Part shown: positions 1-8,426 of the stretch, piece after piece
Position numbering within the stretch: the first letter of the stretch is position 1
How the letters are laid out: each line of letters starts with the position of its first letter
Made by a program: the position numbers and the translations under genes
Assembly (NCBI GenBank): GCA_012932865.1
Contig: SAXG01000001.1
Coordinates: forward strand, 2,655,693-2,719,692
Length of the DNA: 64,000 nucleotides
Direction of reading: 5' to 3'
DNA from: Amylostereum areolatum
Lineage: Eukaryota; Basidiomycota; Agaricomycetes; Russulales; Stereaceae
Notes under the pieces: model-generated
Seen by the model: the letters and a program-made list of their open reading frames with translations, nothing else
The model's database searches: none
What the model was told of the DNA's origin: nothing

Positions 1-1602
1 TTCGGCTAGTCCTTGGACTTTGACTGGGTCCATCTGTACCTTGTTGTGCGTGATTATCACGCCTAAGTATTCGATTGATGGTTGTTCGAAGAAGCACTTC
101 TCTGGTTTCAGGAATAGATCGTTCCGTTCTAGAAGTTGGAGGGCTTCTTTCATCAATTTCCTGTGTTCGTCGAGTGTTTCGGTAAATATCAATATGTCGT
201 CCATATAGACCACCACTTTTCCTGTGTCTATTAATTCTTTGAATAGTGCGTTCATCATTGCTTGGAATGTCGCGGGTGAGTTGGTTAATCCGAAGAACAT
301 TACCATTGGTTCGAAAAGGCCTCTGTTTGTTTTGAACGCAGCTTTCCATTGGTCCCCTTCTTTGATTCGAACATTGTTGTATCCCCATCGGAGATCGAGT
401 TTTGAGAAGATTTTAGCGCCTTTTAATTTGTCGATGAGATCTGAGATGAGTGGTATCGGATATTCATTTTTGACCGTGATCGAGTTAAGATAGCGATAGT
501 CCTGTACTGGTCGAAGAGATCCGTCTTTCTTCTTGATAAAGAAAAATGGTGATGATATCTCTGATTTTGATTCTCGGATGTACCCTTTTCGTAGATGTTC
601 GTCTATGAATGTGTCCAATTCCTTCCGTTCTGGTACTGTCATTGGGTACACTTTGCAATTTCGAGGTTTCCATCCTTCAATCAGGTCTATCGCGTGATCC
701 CATGGTCTGCTGATTGGAAAACGTTCCGACGCCTTCTTTTCGAATACCTTCTGATACTGTTTGTAACTAGACGGAATCATTTCATCGAGTGTCTTCTTCT
801 TCTCTCCTACGGCCGCTCTTTCTGCGAGTTCTTGTGCCTTGGTTGCTCTTGCTGTTATCCAAATATCGGGTTCGTTTGTTTCTTTTGCAATCGGCATTGT
901 TTCTACGTCAGTTTTTCCATGGAACGTTCTGATTATCCTGATATTGACGAGATCGGAGTCGAATTCGGGGTCTTCTTGTTCTTCTATCGTTGTGTGATGG
1001 TTGATCTTCTGTTCTTCGAATGATTGTAGAGGGCGTTCGTCTTTTCCTTGGACGATCATTGCTTTACTGGTAGTGGAACACGTACCTGGACATGTCTGTA
1101 GTGTAATCTGTCTTTTCCTCCAATCGATATGAGGATTGTGTTTCTTGAGCCAAGGGGTTCCTAAGATTACTTCATCTCCTCCTAGAGCTGTGACGAATAA
1201 CCCTAAGTTTTCGCGGTGAATTTCTCCGTTGATCCCTTCCATCGTCATTGGAAGGTATACCTTTTGTTTGATCTCTCCTAGAGTGTTACGAGATCCATCA
1301 ACGTTGTATATTGGTATTGGCTTTCTCAGTTGGATCAGATTCATCTTGTGTTTTCGTACGAAATCTGGATGGATCAGGGTGCTACTTGCCCCGCTATCTA
1401 GAAGTGCTTTTGCGGCGGCTTTACGGAACTTTCCATGAAACGTGACAGGTATATGAATTGATGGAGCGTGTGTTGCTCTGTCTTGGTATGACCTTATATA
1501 CACTGTTCTATTTACGTCATCTCCTGTTTCCTGCACAGGAGATTGTTCTGAAAAGTTCATTGTCTGTGTCCTTTCAACAGCCGCGGTTGAAGGACGATTC
1601 AA
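1..1602 (-). CDS. Pol polyprotein (protease, reverse transcriptase), partial
   Basis: The pol frame is -1 relative to gag and open from the frameshift site to the window edge. Near its start lies the aspartic protease site LLDSGASS (about 1402-1379). Reverse transcriptase follows: a KKDGSLRPVQDYRYLN block (around 535-485), a SKLD and GYNNVRI block (around 410-375), and the catalytic YMDD at 207-196, then PEKCFF and EYLG motifs near the left end. These are the ordered RT motifs of Ty3/gypsy elements. No stop codon is seen, but the protein continues outside the window, so activity cannot be judged. Confidence 0.92.
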   Translation of the reverse strand, partial: MNRPSTAAVERTQTMNFSEQSPVQETGDDVNRTVYIRSYQDRATHAPSIHIPVTFHGKFRKAAAKALLDSGASSTLIHPDFVRKHKMNLIQLRKPIPIYNVDGSRNTLGEIKQKVYLPMTMEGINGEIHRENLGLFVTALGGDEVILGTPWLKKHNPHIDWRKRQITLQTCPGTCSTTSKAMIVQGKDERPLQSFEEQKINHHTTIEEQEDPEFDSDLVNIRIIRTFHGKTDVETMPIAKETNEPDIWITARATKAQELAERAAVGEKKKTLDEMIPSSYKQYQKVFEKKASERFPISRPWDHAIDLIEGWKPRNCKVYPMTVPERKELDTFIDEHLRKGYIRESKSEISSPFFFIKKKDGSLRPVQDYRYLNSITVKNEYPIPLISDLIDKLKGAKIFSKLDLRWGYNNVRIKEGDQWKAAFKTNRGLFEPMVMFFGLTNSPATFQAMMNALFKELIDTGKVVVYMDDILIFTETLDEHRKLMKEALQLLERNDLFLKPEKCFFEQPSIEYLGVIITHNKVQMDPVKVQGLAE

Positions 1603-2918
1603 AAACCCTGATTGTCTTTGAACATGTTGGCGGTGCGTGCGAACGTTTCACTGTCCATCTTGTTCACAAGCTTGGTGATCTGATTAATCGGGGATTCTTC
1701 CTCTGTTAAATTCGCCATTCGTGCATTGATCGTTGTTTGGGTACGTTTCTCTGGGCAGTTCCTGGAGATATGTCCTGGCTTCCGACAATAGAAGCATGAT
1801 CCCGATTTCTGAAGTTCTGTACGTTCTTGCGGGGTAAGGCGTCTGAAGTTTCGGTTGTTGTTTCCGGTCTGAGCGACCCTGGCGGTGGTAGCGTTCCCTT
1901 TATTTCCGTTTCCTCTTCGGAACGGAACGTACGGCTGCGGTTTCTTGTATAGGAGGGTAAGATCACTCGTCGGGTTCATTGGTCTCGTATAATGTCGTTG
2001 GAATGCCTGAGCTTCTCGCCAGTTATTATCGATGCGCAGTGCGAGTTCATACCATTCGTCGATATCGTTCGAGATGTGATCTCTCTTGAGAATCTCGACT
2101 ACTATATCGTTGCGCAGTCCTCTCTTGAATTGGTCGATCAATGCTTTATGATCGTAACCGGCTTCCATAGCATAGTCTCTAAAGACCGTGATGTAATCTT
2201 TGGTTTCCATAGTGCCTTGTTCCAGGCGCTGTATGTTGAATCTAGCGTCTCTTCCGGGGTCTATTTCTCCAAAGGTTTCTAAGAAGTAGTCACGGAATCC
2301 CGTCCATGGAAGATGCATTTCTGGATCTATGCCGCGCTCTCGTATCTTATCGATCTTGCTTATTAAGAGGGACGCCCAGTGAAGGGCGGGTCCATCTGTG
2401 AGATGCGAGAGTACAAAGGTTATCTTACGCATGTTGGTTTTGTATGCGTTGGGGAATGCTATGAAGCGAAGTACGCATTGTTCAACGAATTTTGCTGCCT
2501 TCGCTCGGTCTCTTCCGTCGTATACTCCTAGTGCGTTCAGTTTGAATCCTTTGTCTTTGTCTTCGGGTTTAGATCCAATTGTTCCTGTTCCTCCCGGTGG
2601 TGAATGCCATGGTGGGTGTCTCGGTCCTTCCGGAAGATCTGCGGTTGCTCCTCTTCCGAATACATAGTCCTGAACCTTTTTTCCTTTCTCATTATCAGCT
2701 GATCGGTCGGAAGGCGATGATGGTCGCGGTGATGGTGCTTTCCATCCTATTGGTTCGCCTAAACCGAATCCTATGGGGAATCGAGTCTTATGTCTTGGTT
2801 TCGCGGGATCGGCTGGTGTTGGAGTTGCAGGCGTCTGGAGCGGTATATTAGTTTCTCCAGGGGGGACATTGCTAAGTGTGGCGGCGGGGTTGGGTATCGA
2901 GGTGGTAGCGTCTCCCAT
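1599..2918 (-). CDS. Gag polyprotein of the gypsy element
   Basis: This 439-residue open frame has a proline-rich N-terminal third, then a retrotransposon capsid-type helical region (around residues 130-290, with LTDGPALHWA), and ends in a CCHC zinc knuckle (CFYCRKPGHISRNC, bases 1796-1755). It would form the particle shell and bind element RNA. The ATG at 2918 is the first ATG, GTG or TTG in the frame, but the same frame stays open another 800 bases upstream to about 3725 with protein-like content, so the true N-terminus is uncertain. The stop TGA at 1601-1599 directly follows the heptamer GGGTTTT, from which pol is reached by -1 slippage. Confidence 0.85.
   Translation of the reverse strand: MGDATTSIPNPAATLSNVPPGETNIPLQTPATPTPADPAKPRHKTRFPIGFGLGEPIGWKAPSPRPSSPSDRSADNEKGKKVQDYVFGRGATADLPEGPRHPPWHSPPGGTGTIGSKPEDKDKGFKLNALGVYDGRDRAKAAKFVEQCVLRFIAFPNAYKTNMRKITFVLSHLTDGPALHWASLLISKIDKIRERGIDPEMHLPWTGFRDYFLETFGEIDPGRDARFNIQRLEQGTMETKDYITVFRDYAMEAGYDHKALIDQFKRGLRNDIVVEILKRDHISNDIDEWYELALRIDNNWREAQAFQRHYTRPMNPTSDLTLLYKKPQPYVPFRRGNGNKGNATTARVAQTGNNNRNFRRLTPQERTELQKSGSCFYCRKPGHISRNCPEKRTQTTINARMANLTEEESPINQITKLVNKMDSETFARTANMFKDNQGF
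1602..1608 (-). promoter_or_regulatory. -1 ribosomal frameshift heptamer GGGTTTT
   Basis: On the minus strand the gag frame reads CAG GGT TTT TGA. The seven bases G GGT TTT fit the X XXY YYZ slippery consensus exactly and end at the gag stop codon. Slipping back one base gives GGG TTT TTG AAT, which is the pol frame, open from here on. The related heptamer GGGTTTA is used by the yeast L-A virus. Slippage itself is inferred. Confidence 0.75.
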
Positions 2919-3674
2919 TGTCGTGACGTTCTCTGGTCTTCCGAATAGGTTTCCTTGTCTTCCTTTTCTGGTTTCGAAGATGTCTTTGTCTGATTTAATT
3001 GATGGAGATCTTGTTGATTCTTCTGTATGTCTTTCCGTTTCTGCTGCGCTCGATGGGCTGCCTTCTCGACTTCTTCCGGAATCGGACTTAATTTGGGGGT
3101 TTGATACAGTTCTCTTAGGTTCTGGCGCGGTTTCTTCTGGAGGTTGTGTGCCTGCTGCGGGTTCTTGAGGATGCTGGAGTTCGGTTTGAGGGTTCTGTGG
3201 TTCGGTTGTCGTGTCGGCTGTGTCGGTATCGGGATCAAATTCCCAGTAGTCCTTAATATTCCCGGTGTAAGGTTTCTCTTCGACTTTCTGTGCGTCTGGG
3301 TGTTTCCAGAGTTCTTCTGATGAGAGGGGCCCGATATGAGGTCTTGAATAATCTGGGCGCTTCCAATGTGAATTGTCGTAGCTTCCGTCTTCCTTTTCTC
3401 TTTTGGATCTATCTTTGAAGTATTCTGCTGCTGGGGGAAGGTTGTATCTGTATATGGGTGGGTTCCACTGGTATGCGTATGTCCCTTTGCTTTCTTTCGC
3501 AACGAGGGTTCCGTCGTAGTAAAAAAGGAGATGATAGGGGTCAAATGTCCAGCGATGATCTTCGTTTCCGTTAGGGAAGTCTCGACTGCAGTTTGATTGG
3601 AGTTGAGGGATCTCAAAATCTGATGGTCTTTTTTCAGCGGGTTGTTCCGCTGACTCCGTGGTGGGTGTTTCGTT

Positions 3675-3690
3675 TGACGCTCTGCGCCAA
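3675..3690 (-). other. Candidate primer-binding site
   Basis: Just inside the LTR end on the minus strand comes GTT, then TGGCGCAGAGCGTC. A TGG start within a few bases of the LTR is the usual form of a PBS complementary to a tRNA 3' CCA end. The matching tRNA was not identified. Confidence 0.45.
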
Positions 3691-3692
3691 AC

Positions 3693-4267
3693 TGTAGGGT
3701 GAGCTAGTGTAGAGGAGAGCTCGTTCTAGTGTTAAGGACGGTCCTTATCACGTGACAAGCGGCTCAGGCTACAGTACTCTTACGTGTAAGAGGTGGGATC
3801 AGGTGATCCAGACGTCTCGGTTGTACGAAGGTAAAGGTCGATGGACGAAGCAGTAAGTCTTCGCGGAAGACTTAGGCGAGTCTATCGACTTAGTTTGGAT
3901 TCTCTTTAGTAGGCTTTAAGAGGAGGTTCTTTAGTTAGAACAGTCCTGTATTTACAAAGAGAACGAGCTGAGGAATAACTCGTTCGATGAGCCTCCTTTT
4001 ATAGGAAAGGAGGTCGAGTAAATATATGTACATCGAGCGACGGTCGCATCAAGTATCTACGGGGATGAGACTGTGGCACCGTCGCGGCTGTGCCGTTGAG
4101 ACGGTGACGATCTGTGGCACTGTCGTCGGGACGGTGACGATCTGTGGCACTGTCGTCGTTGTGTCGTTGAGACGGTTACGAACTGGGGCACAGTCGTAAC
4201 TCGTCGTTTAGCGACGTCCTTCCTAGTAAGGTAATGGAAAATGAAGTACCTTGTACAAGTTGTAACA
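3693..4267 (-). repeat. LTR of the gypsy element (about 575 bp, boundaries inferred)
   Basis: The proposed LTR starts TGTTACA at 4267 and ends CCCTACA at 3693 on the minus strand, so the termini have the TG...CA form. A TATA box, TATAAAAG, lies at 4003-3996 as expected for U3/R. The left part carries a near-perfect tandem repeat. The PBS and the open gag frame follow directly. The boundaries are inferred from one LTR only, since the partner copy is outside the window. Confidence 0.65.
4100..4158. repeat. 30-bp tandem repeat inside the LTR
   Basis: Two copies of a 29-30 bp unit containing GACGATCTGTGGCACTGTCG sit head to tail. More diverged partial copies lie on both sides (about 4065-4099 and 4159-4205). 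Tandem repeats in U3 often act as enhancer-like elements in LTR retrotransposons, but no function can be shown here. Confidence 0.85.
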
Positions 4268-4503
4268 TCCACAAAAAAAGCATCGCCGATCTAGAAAATA
4301 TACTGGAAGTGAGGACCGCGCCTAATCCTATGCAGCGTCCGACCCAGTTCGTACCGGGCTTCGCTATGCCCGAAGAAGAAGTGGTAGGCGATGAGTTTGG
4401 GGAGGTCGTCCACTTGTCTTTGGTTGAAGCGCCTCCAAATAGGAAGCTGGACCCGAAGAGTTGGACAAATCTGTTTGAGCCTGGTGAGGAAGATGGGGTT
4501 TAA
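4268..4503 (+). pseudogene. Coding-like fragment cut by the LTR insertion
   Basis: Directly after the LTR an open frame reads IHKKSIADLENILEVR and ends at a TGA-free run closed by TAA at 4501. The composition is acidic and protein-like, and the family is not recognised. The only upstream ATG (4234) lies inside the inferred LTR, so the fragment looks like the remains of a gene whose 5' part was displaced by the retrotransposon. It could also be chance open sequence. Confidence 0.3.
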
Positions 4504-4942
4504 AATACTGGTTTCCGTGTTGCTGCTGGCCGTACAACTGGTATTTTTGGTACTTGGTTGTTTGTCCTGCAGCTGGCAGCTGTTCTGCGTGGCGACGTCC
4601 GGATTATGTATTACTAGCACTATGGTGTGTTGTAATGGTGCATGTTTCGAGTGTTCAACCAACCGCTCAGAAAAGCAACTCAGAAAAGTGAAAATGTGGG
4701 TCTTTTGCCCGTGGACCACTGTGTGACTGATCCTAATTGGTACGCCGAGTGCGCAAAGGCAAAAACAACGGACAGGAAGTATGTCGATAAATAAGAGGCC
4801 CGACAAAAGCTTAGATCCATGCAAACCCACATGTATACCAGAGCTACCTATGGAAAAGAAAGTAAGTCCGCCGTCAATGCGCGAGAACCGAAGTGAATAC
4901 GTGGCGACTCACAGTTATTCATCCTCAACCTGGGGCTCGGGA
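4504..4942. other. No supported gene
   Basis: Only short overlapping frames are present. A hydrophobic plus-strand stretch near 4500-4610 has no convincing start or splice context. Confidence 0.4.
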
Positions 4943-5365
4943 TCATACTTGGGCAAAGTACCACTTAGGGTCAACATTTTCCCCGAGTCCGAGCTCGCTC
5001 TGCACCAAATCCAACGCTTGCTTCCTTGGTATTTGTCTGATGTCGTCATTCTTGTTTGTGCAAAGGCTGAGGATCGCCTCGGGGCAGTACGGGGCCCCGT
5101 GAAGGTACGTGAAACTTAAGCCTATTCTCTGTCCAGTAAGCTGCCCCAAGTACAGCAGCCCAAGCTGTATCGTCTCGGCGTAGTCGATCTCTGTTGGCGA
5201 GCTGGGCTTGTACACGATCTTGCCCTTCTTCTGTGCATACTCGCAAAGATCGTTGAGAAACACAGAGAAGCCGAAGCATAGATACCGGGGGTTCTTCTGT
5301 CCTTTGGGGGGCCTTTGGTACTTGACTGGCACCTCCGCGATAGGGGCGTATTTCTTGTACCTCCT
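4943..5365 (-). CDS. Hypothetical protein exon(s), possible gene remnant
   Basis: An open frame of about 130-140 residues has varied, protein-like composition (for example NPRYLCFGFSVFLNDLCEYA and PTEIDYAETIQLGLLYLGQL). No ATG starts it; an acceptor-like GTGTAG near 5366 and a donor GTGAGC near 5415 suggest a 50-base intron joining it to a Ser/Glu-rich upstream stretch at about 5415-5550. That stretch runs into the first hAT insertion. The downstream end TTTGCCCAA is followed by GTATGA, which could be another donor. The family is not recognised. It may be a gene broken by mobile elements. Confidence 0.35.
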   Translation of the reverse strand, partial: RRYKKYAPIAEVPVKYQRPPKGQKNPRYLCFGFSVFLNDLCEYAQKKGKIVYKPSSPTEIDYAETIQLGLLYLGQLTGQRIGLSFTYLHGAPYCPEAILSLCTNKNDDIRQIPRKQALDLVQSELGLGENVDPKWYFAQV

Positions 5366-5559
5366 GCGAATATACGCCTACACGGAACATTGATGAGATC
5401 GCGGAACCATTGTCGTGCTCACCTGTGCCGAACTCTCTGAGGACTCCGAGCTCCCATCTGAGACTGACTTCAGACTTAGAGGTGTCGTCACTGGGTCCAG
5501 AACTACTGCTGGCATCGCTGGATCCAGAACTACCGATACTGGTATCGTCCAGTTGGTCT

Positions 5560-6361
5560 TAGTGTTGCCAAAGTTCGGTTCAGAACCGCGGTCCGAACCT
5601 GAACCGACAGAACCGAACCGACAGTTCGGTCCGGTTCTGGTTCTGGTTCTGGCTTTCACCTGTCGGTTCAGGTTCAGGTTCGGGCCGGGGAAGAACCGAC
5701 AGAACCGGCCCGAACCGTGTTCAACTGTGCAAGGCTGCGTGGCCCTCTCACCTCTCACCCTCACCTCTCATCCTTCCCCGCCTCTCATCCCACTCCTGCT
5801 GAAGTACTCCACACCCTACAACACCACCTCTCCACCCTGGTTCCTTACCCTCCTCCACAAGGCCAACCTCTGTATTCCTCTACACACACCCCTCCGACAC
5901 TCTCTATGCGGCCTCGCTCAAGCCTCGCTCTCGACAGGTCCTTCATGCATGAGCCCATCACTGTTGTGACAACATCAAGTGACAGATGGCCATTGTCATT
6001 GACGGCACATTTGAGCCAAGCAGTCGCCATCCCCAGCACCCCCGCACTCCTTGCTCTCGACCCGCACTCTTCCTTATCATTCTACTGTCTCATCTTGCTA
6101 CTGTCTCGCTACCCATTGTCATGTTTCCCCAGGCTGTATGTACTACATCTACTGGTACTACTAGTAACCACAGAATGCTAAGTGTTCTAAAGCAAAAATT
6201 GGGGTTTGAACCGAGTCCGAACCGAGTCCGAACCGAGTTTGAACCTGAACCGAGGTTCGGTTCAGGTTCAGGTTCAGGTTCACCCCCAGAGGTGTCGGTT
6301 CAGGTTCAGGTTCGGGCAAGATGGGTCCCGAACCGAACTGAACTGAACTTCGGCAACACTA
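5560..6361. mobile_element. Non-autonomous hAT-type element 1 (802 bp)
   Basis: The termini are inverted repeats starting TAGTGTTGCC, extended imperfectly to about 24 bp (TAGTGTTGCCAAAGTTCGGT at the left). They are flanked by the perfect 8-bp direct repeat GTTGGTCT at 5552-5559 and 6362-6369. Eight-base duplications and a T/CAGTGTTGCC-like end are typical of hAT DNA transposons. Both ends carry arrays of GGTTC/GAACC words (5575-5720 and 6205-6345). The middle holds no recognisable transposase. Confidence 0.9.
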
Positions 6362-6521
6362 GTTGGTCTGGATTTACGCTATGAGGCACAGGGGAAAGCT
6401 GAGTTTGGCCAGACACAAGTTCGAGAGGATATTGACAGAGCGCCATATTGAAGCTGAATTTGTGCGACGCTGATTGCGATATAACGGAGGGCGCGTCGTC
6501 CACGTTGGGAGAGGTTGGGAG

Positions 6522-7767
6522 TAGTGTTGCCGCTGGGCTGGGTTGGGTTGGGCTGGGTTACAAACCCAGATCAACCCAGCTCCACTGGGTCGCGGTGGGC
6601 TTCTTCGGCATAGGCACATTGGCCCACGGCACACTGGGCTACACAGTAACGCCGTGACTTTGTCAGCGCAGAGTGACCAGTGACGTGACACGCAATGCGG
6701 TGAATGCGCTGAAGTCTGACTCTGTATTGAGTCTCCCCGTGTCAGCAAGCCTTGTGATGTATTAGCAAGTGTGATGTATTAGCAAGTCTAATGTACAGTA
6801 TCCTGAGAATCTCAGTTTCGAAACAAGTCAGCCAGCTCCTCGAGCTTCTCTGTCTGCCCATGCCTGAGTAGCTCGTTAATCGCATACTCCGTAACTTCCC
6901 CTTCGATAGCGTAGTCCTCTGCCTTCGCCGGCTCCTCCATAAACTGAAAGTTATTACCCCACCAATGTTTAAGAGTTTGGAAGATCTCGACATTTTGAGG
7001 CGAGAGACGGCTTCGTCAGGCTGTTATTGTCTCCTTGCTAGATGAGAATGCGCGCTCATGTGGAACTGATGAAGCCTGAACGGGAAGAATGTCCATGGCC
7101 ACCTTATACAGGATCTCATATCGTTTTTGGGAGGTCTGTAACATTAAGATGAGCCATGTGTTCGAAATGGAAGGGAATATACACATACCTCCCAAAACTC
7201 GAGAATCAGCTGGTTAGAGAGCCCATCTTCCTCGCAGCGTTGCAGTTCACTTCCGACAAGGAGGCGATCCCGCGCAAGCTCTTCAGCCTCCTGCCGCTCG
7301 TCCACTTCGTCGGATGCCGCTGATGGTGGGTTCTCGGTGGCCGATCAACTGTCTGAAACGGCACCAACTACTGTTGGTTTAGAACATCGAGATATTCTGG
7401 GTTGTTGTGAGGTGAGACACCATCCTGGGGTTTAAGGGAACCACACACCTCTTTTCCGACTGTAGAACAGATCGTTGACGGATGGATTCCTGCCATGTCG
7501 TGGTGGAAGGAAAGCACGGCGCGTACAGGCGCGTACGAACGTCGCTGTCGACGCGTCAACGCGAGCACGTTCCTGAACTTCATAGCAGTCACCTGATCGA
7601 TTGAAGCGAAGACGCCCGTCACTCGCCTGTCACGTCCTGAAACAGCGATTTGTCAGCAAATGACGCAATGGCATCAAAGCCCAGCCAGCCCAGCTCCACT
7701 GGGTCGTCAACCCAGCCCAACCCACCGAAATGGGCCTGGGCTTAGCCCGAGCCCAGCGGCAACACTA
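6522..7767. mobile_element. hAT-type element 2 with decayed transposase (1,246 bp)
   Basis: The terminal inverted repeats start TAGTGTTGCCGCTGGGCT and are flanked by the perfect 8-bp duplication GTTGGGAG at 6514-6521 and 7768-7775. The subterminal regions are rich in GGGTTGGG/CCCAACCC words. A minus-strand hAT transposase C-terminal remnant lies inside. The first ten terminal bases match element 1, but the subterminal repeats differ, so these are two related families. Confidence 0.92.
6812..7320 (-). pseudogene. hAT transposase C-terminal dimerisation domain, decayed
   Basis: Two frames join across a 53-base intron (7188-7136, GTATGT...TTACAG). They give the hAT C-terminal dimerisation region, with AMDILPVQASSVPHERAFSS, SRLSPQN and LKHWW, the block hAT transposases use for multimerisation. 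An in-frame TGA at 7018-7016 sits where the family has Arg (CGA), so one C-to-T change explains the stop. The N-terminal zinc-finger and most of the catalytic domain are not recognisable in the remaining 450 bases of the element. This copy is dead. Confidence 0.8.
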
Positions 7768-7775
7768 GTTGGGAG

Positions 7776-8426
7776 CCGCCCAGCAGAACACAGTATCACG
7801 TGATGTCAGGCACGACTCGGAGTCTCGGAGGCGCACACTTCCGATGCAGTCGTAGAGGTTGCGGTGGTCAGGCCGGTCAGGACGGAGGTCACCGTCCTTT
7901 ATATAGCGGGGGCTTGAGCTTTTCGACCCCGATACCGACATAGAGGCGGGAAGAAGCGAAAGCGATGACATATGTCAGTGCAGCTGGGCGTGTACGAAAA
8001 AACCATAGTAAATATGTATGCGAAAATCGAGATGAGTGCCGTGCGTTGCGATGCGGAGAAGATATACGATGAATGAATGACGACGAGGGAAGAATAATCC
8101 AAAAAACATGGGGAGGCGAACGAGAGATATGCGAGGGAGGCTGGGGTCATGCGTCATGAATCGAGAGCGAGAAACGGGGGGAGCAGGGCATACATGCCGA
8201 GGACGAGCAAGGCGTGGGATCGTGGCGTGAGGAGCGGAGAGGACGGACGAAGGAAACAAGAAAGCTTGCAAAACAGACATGGGACAGAAACGGCGGGAAT
8301 GTACGAGGATGGATGGGTATGACACCGGGCCTATAAGGACAGAAGAGCGTGCTGCGTTGCGTACACGAACCACGACGATACATTCCATTGTGGAGTCTGA
8401 TTATTCAAAAACGTACAGGGACATGC
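7776..8426. other. Intergenic, no supported gene
   Basis: Open frames here are short and of biased composition. It is the likely 3' flank of the minus-strand gene ending at 8427. Nothing further can be supported. Confidence 0.5.

Larger units (their letters stand above)
1..4267 (-). mobile_element. Ty3/gypsy LTR retrotransposon, 5' part (truncated by window edge)
   Basis: Read on the minus strand, the order is LTR (4267 to 3693), candidate primer-binding site, gag, then pol with aspartic protease followed by reverse transcriptase. That order fits a Ty3/gypsy (Metaviridae-type) element. RNase H, integrase and the second LTR would lie left of base 1 and are not visible, so completeness and target duplication cannot be tested. 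The gag and pol frames are both open throughout the visible part, which suggests a recent, possibly intact copy. The element entered sequence that now begins at 4268. Confidence 0.9.

Noticed and set aside
2771..3616. 281-codon minus-strand frame upstream of gag
   Set aside because: It starts at TTG, is Asn/Thr/Lys/Gln/Pro-biased and lies in a different phase from the protein-like gag-frame extension over the same bases.
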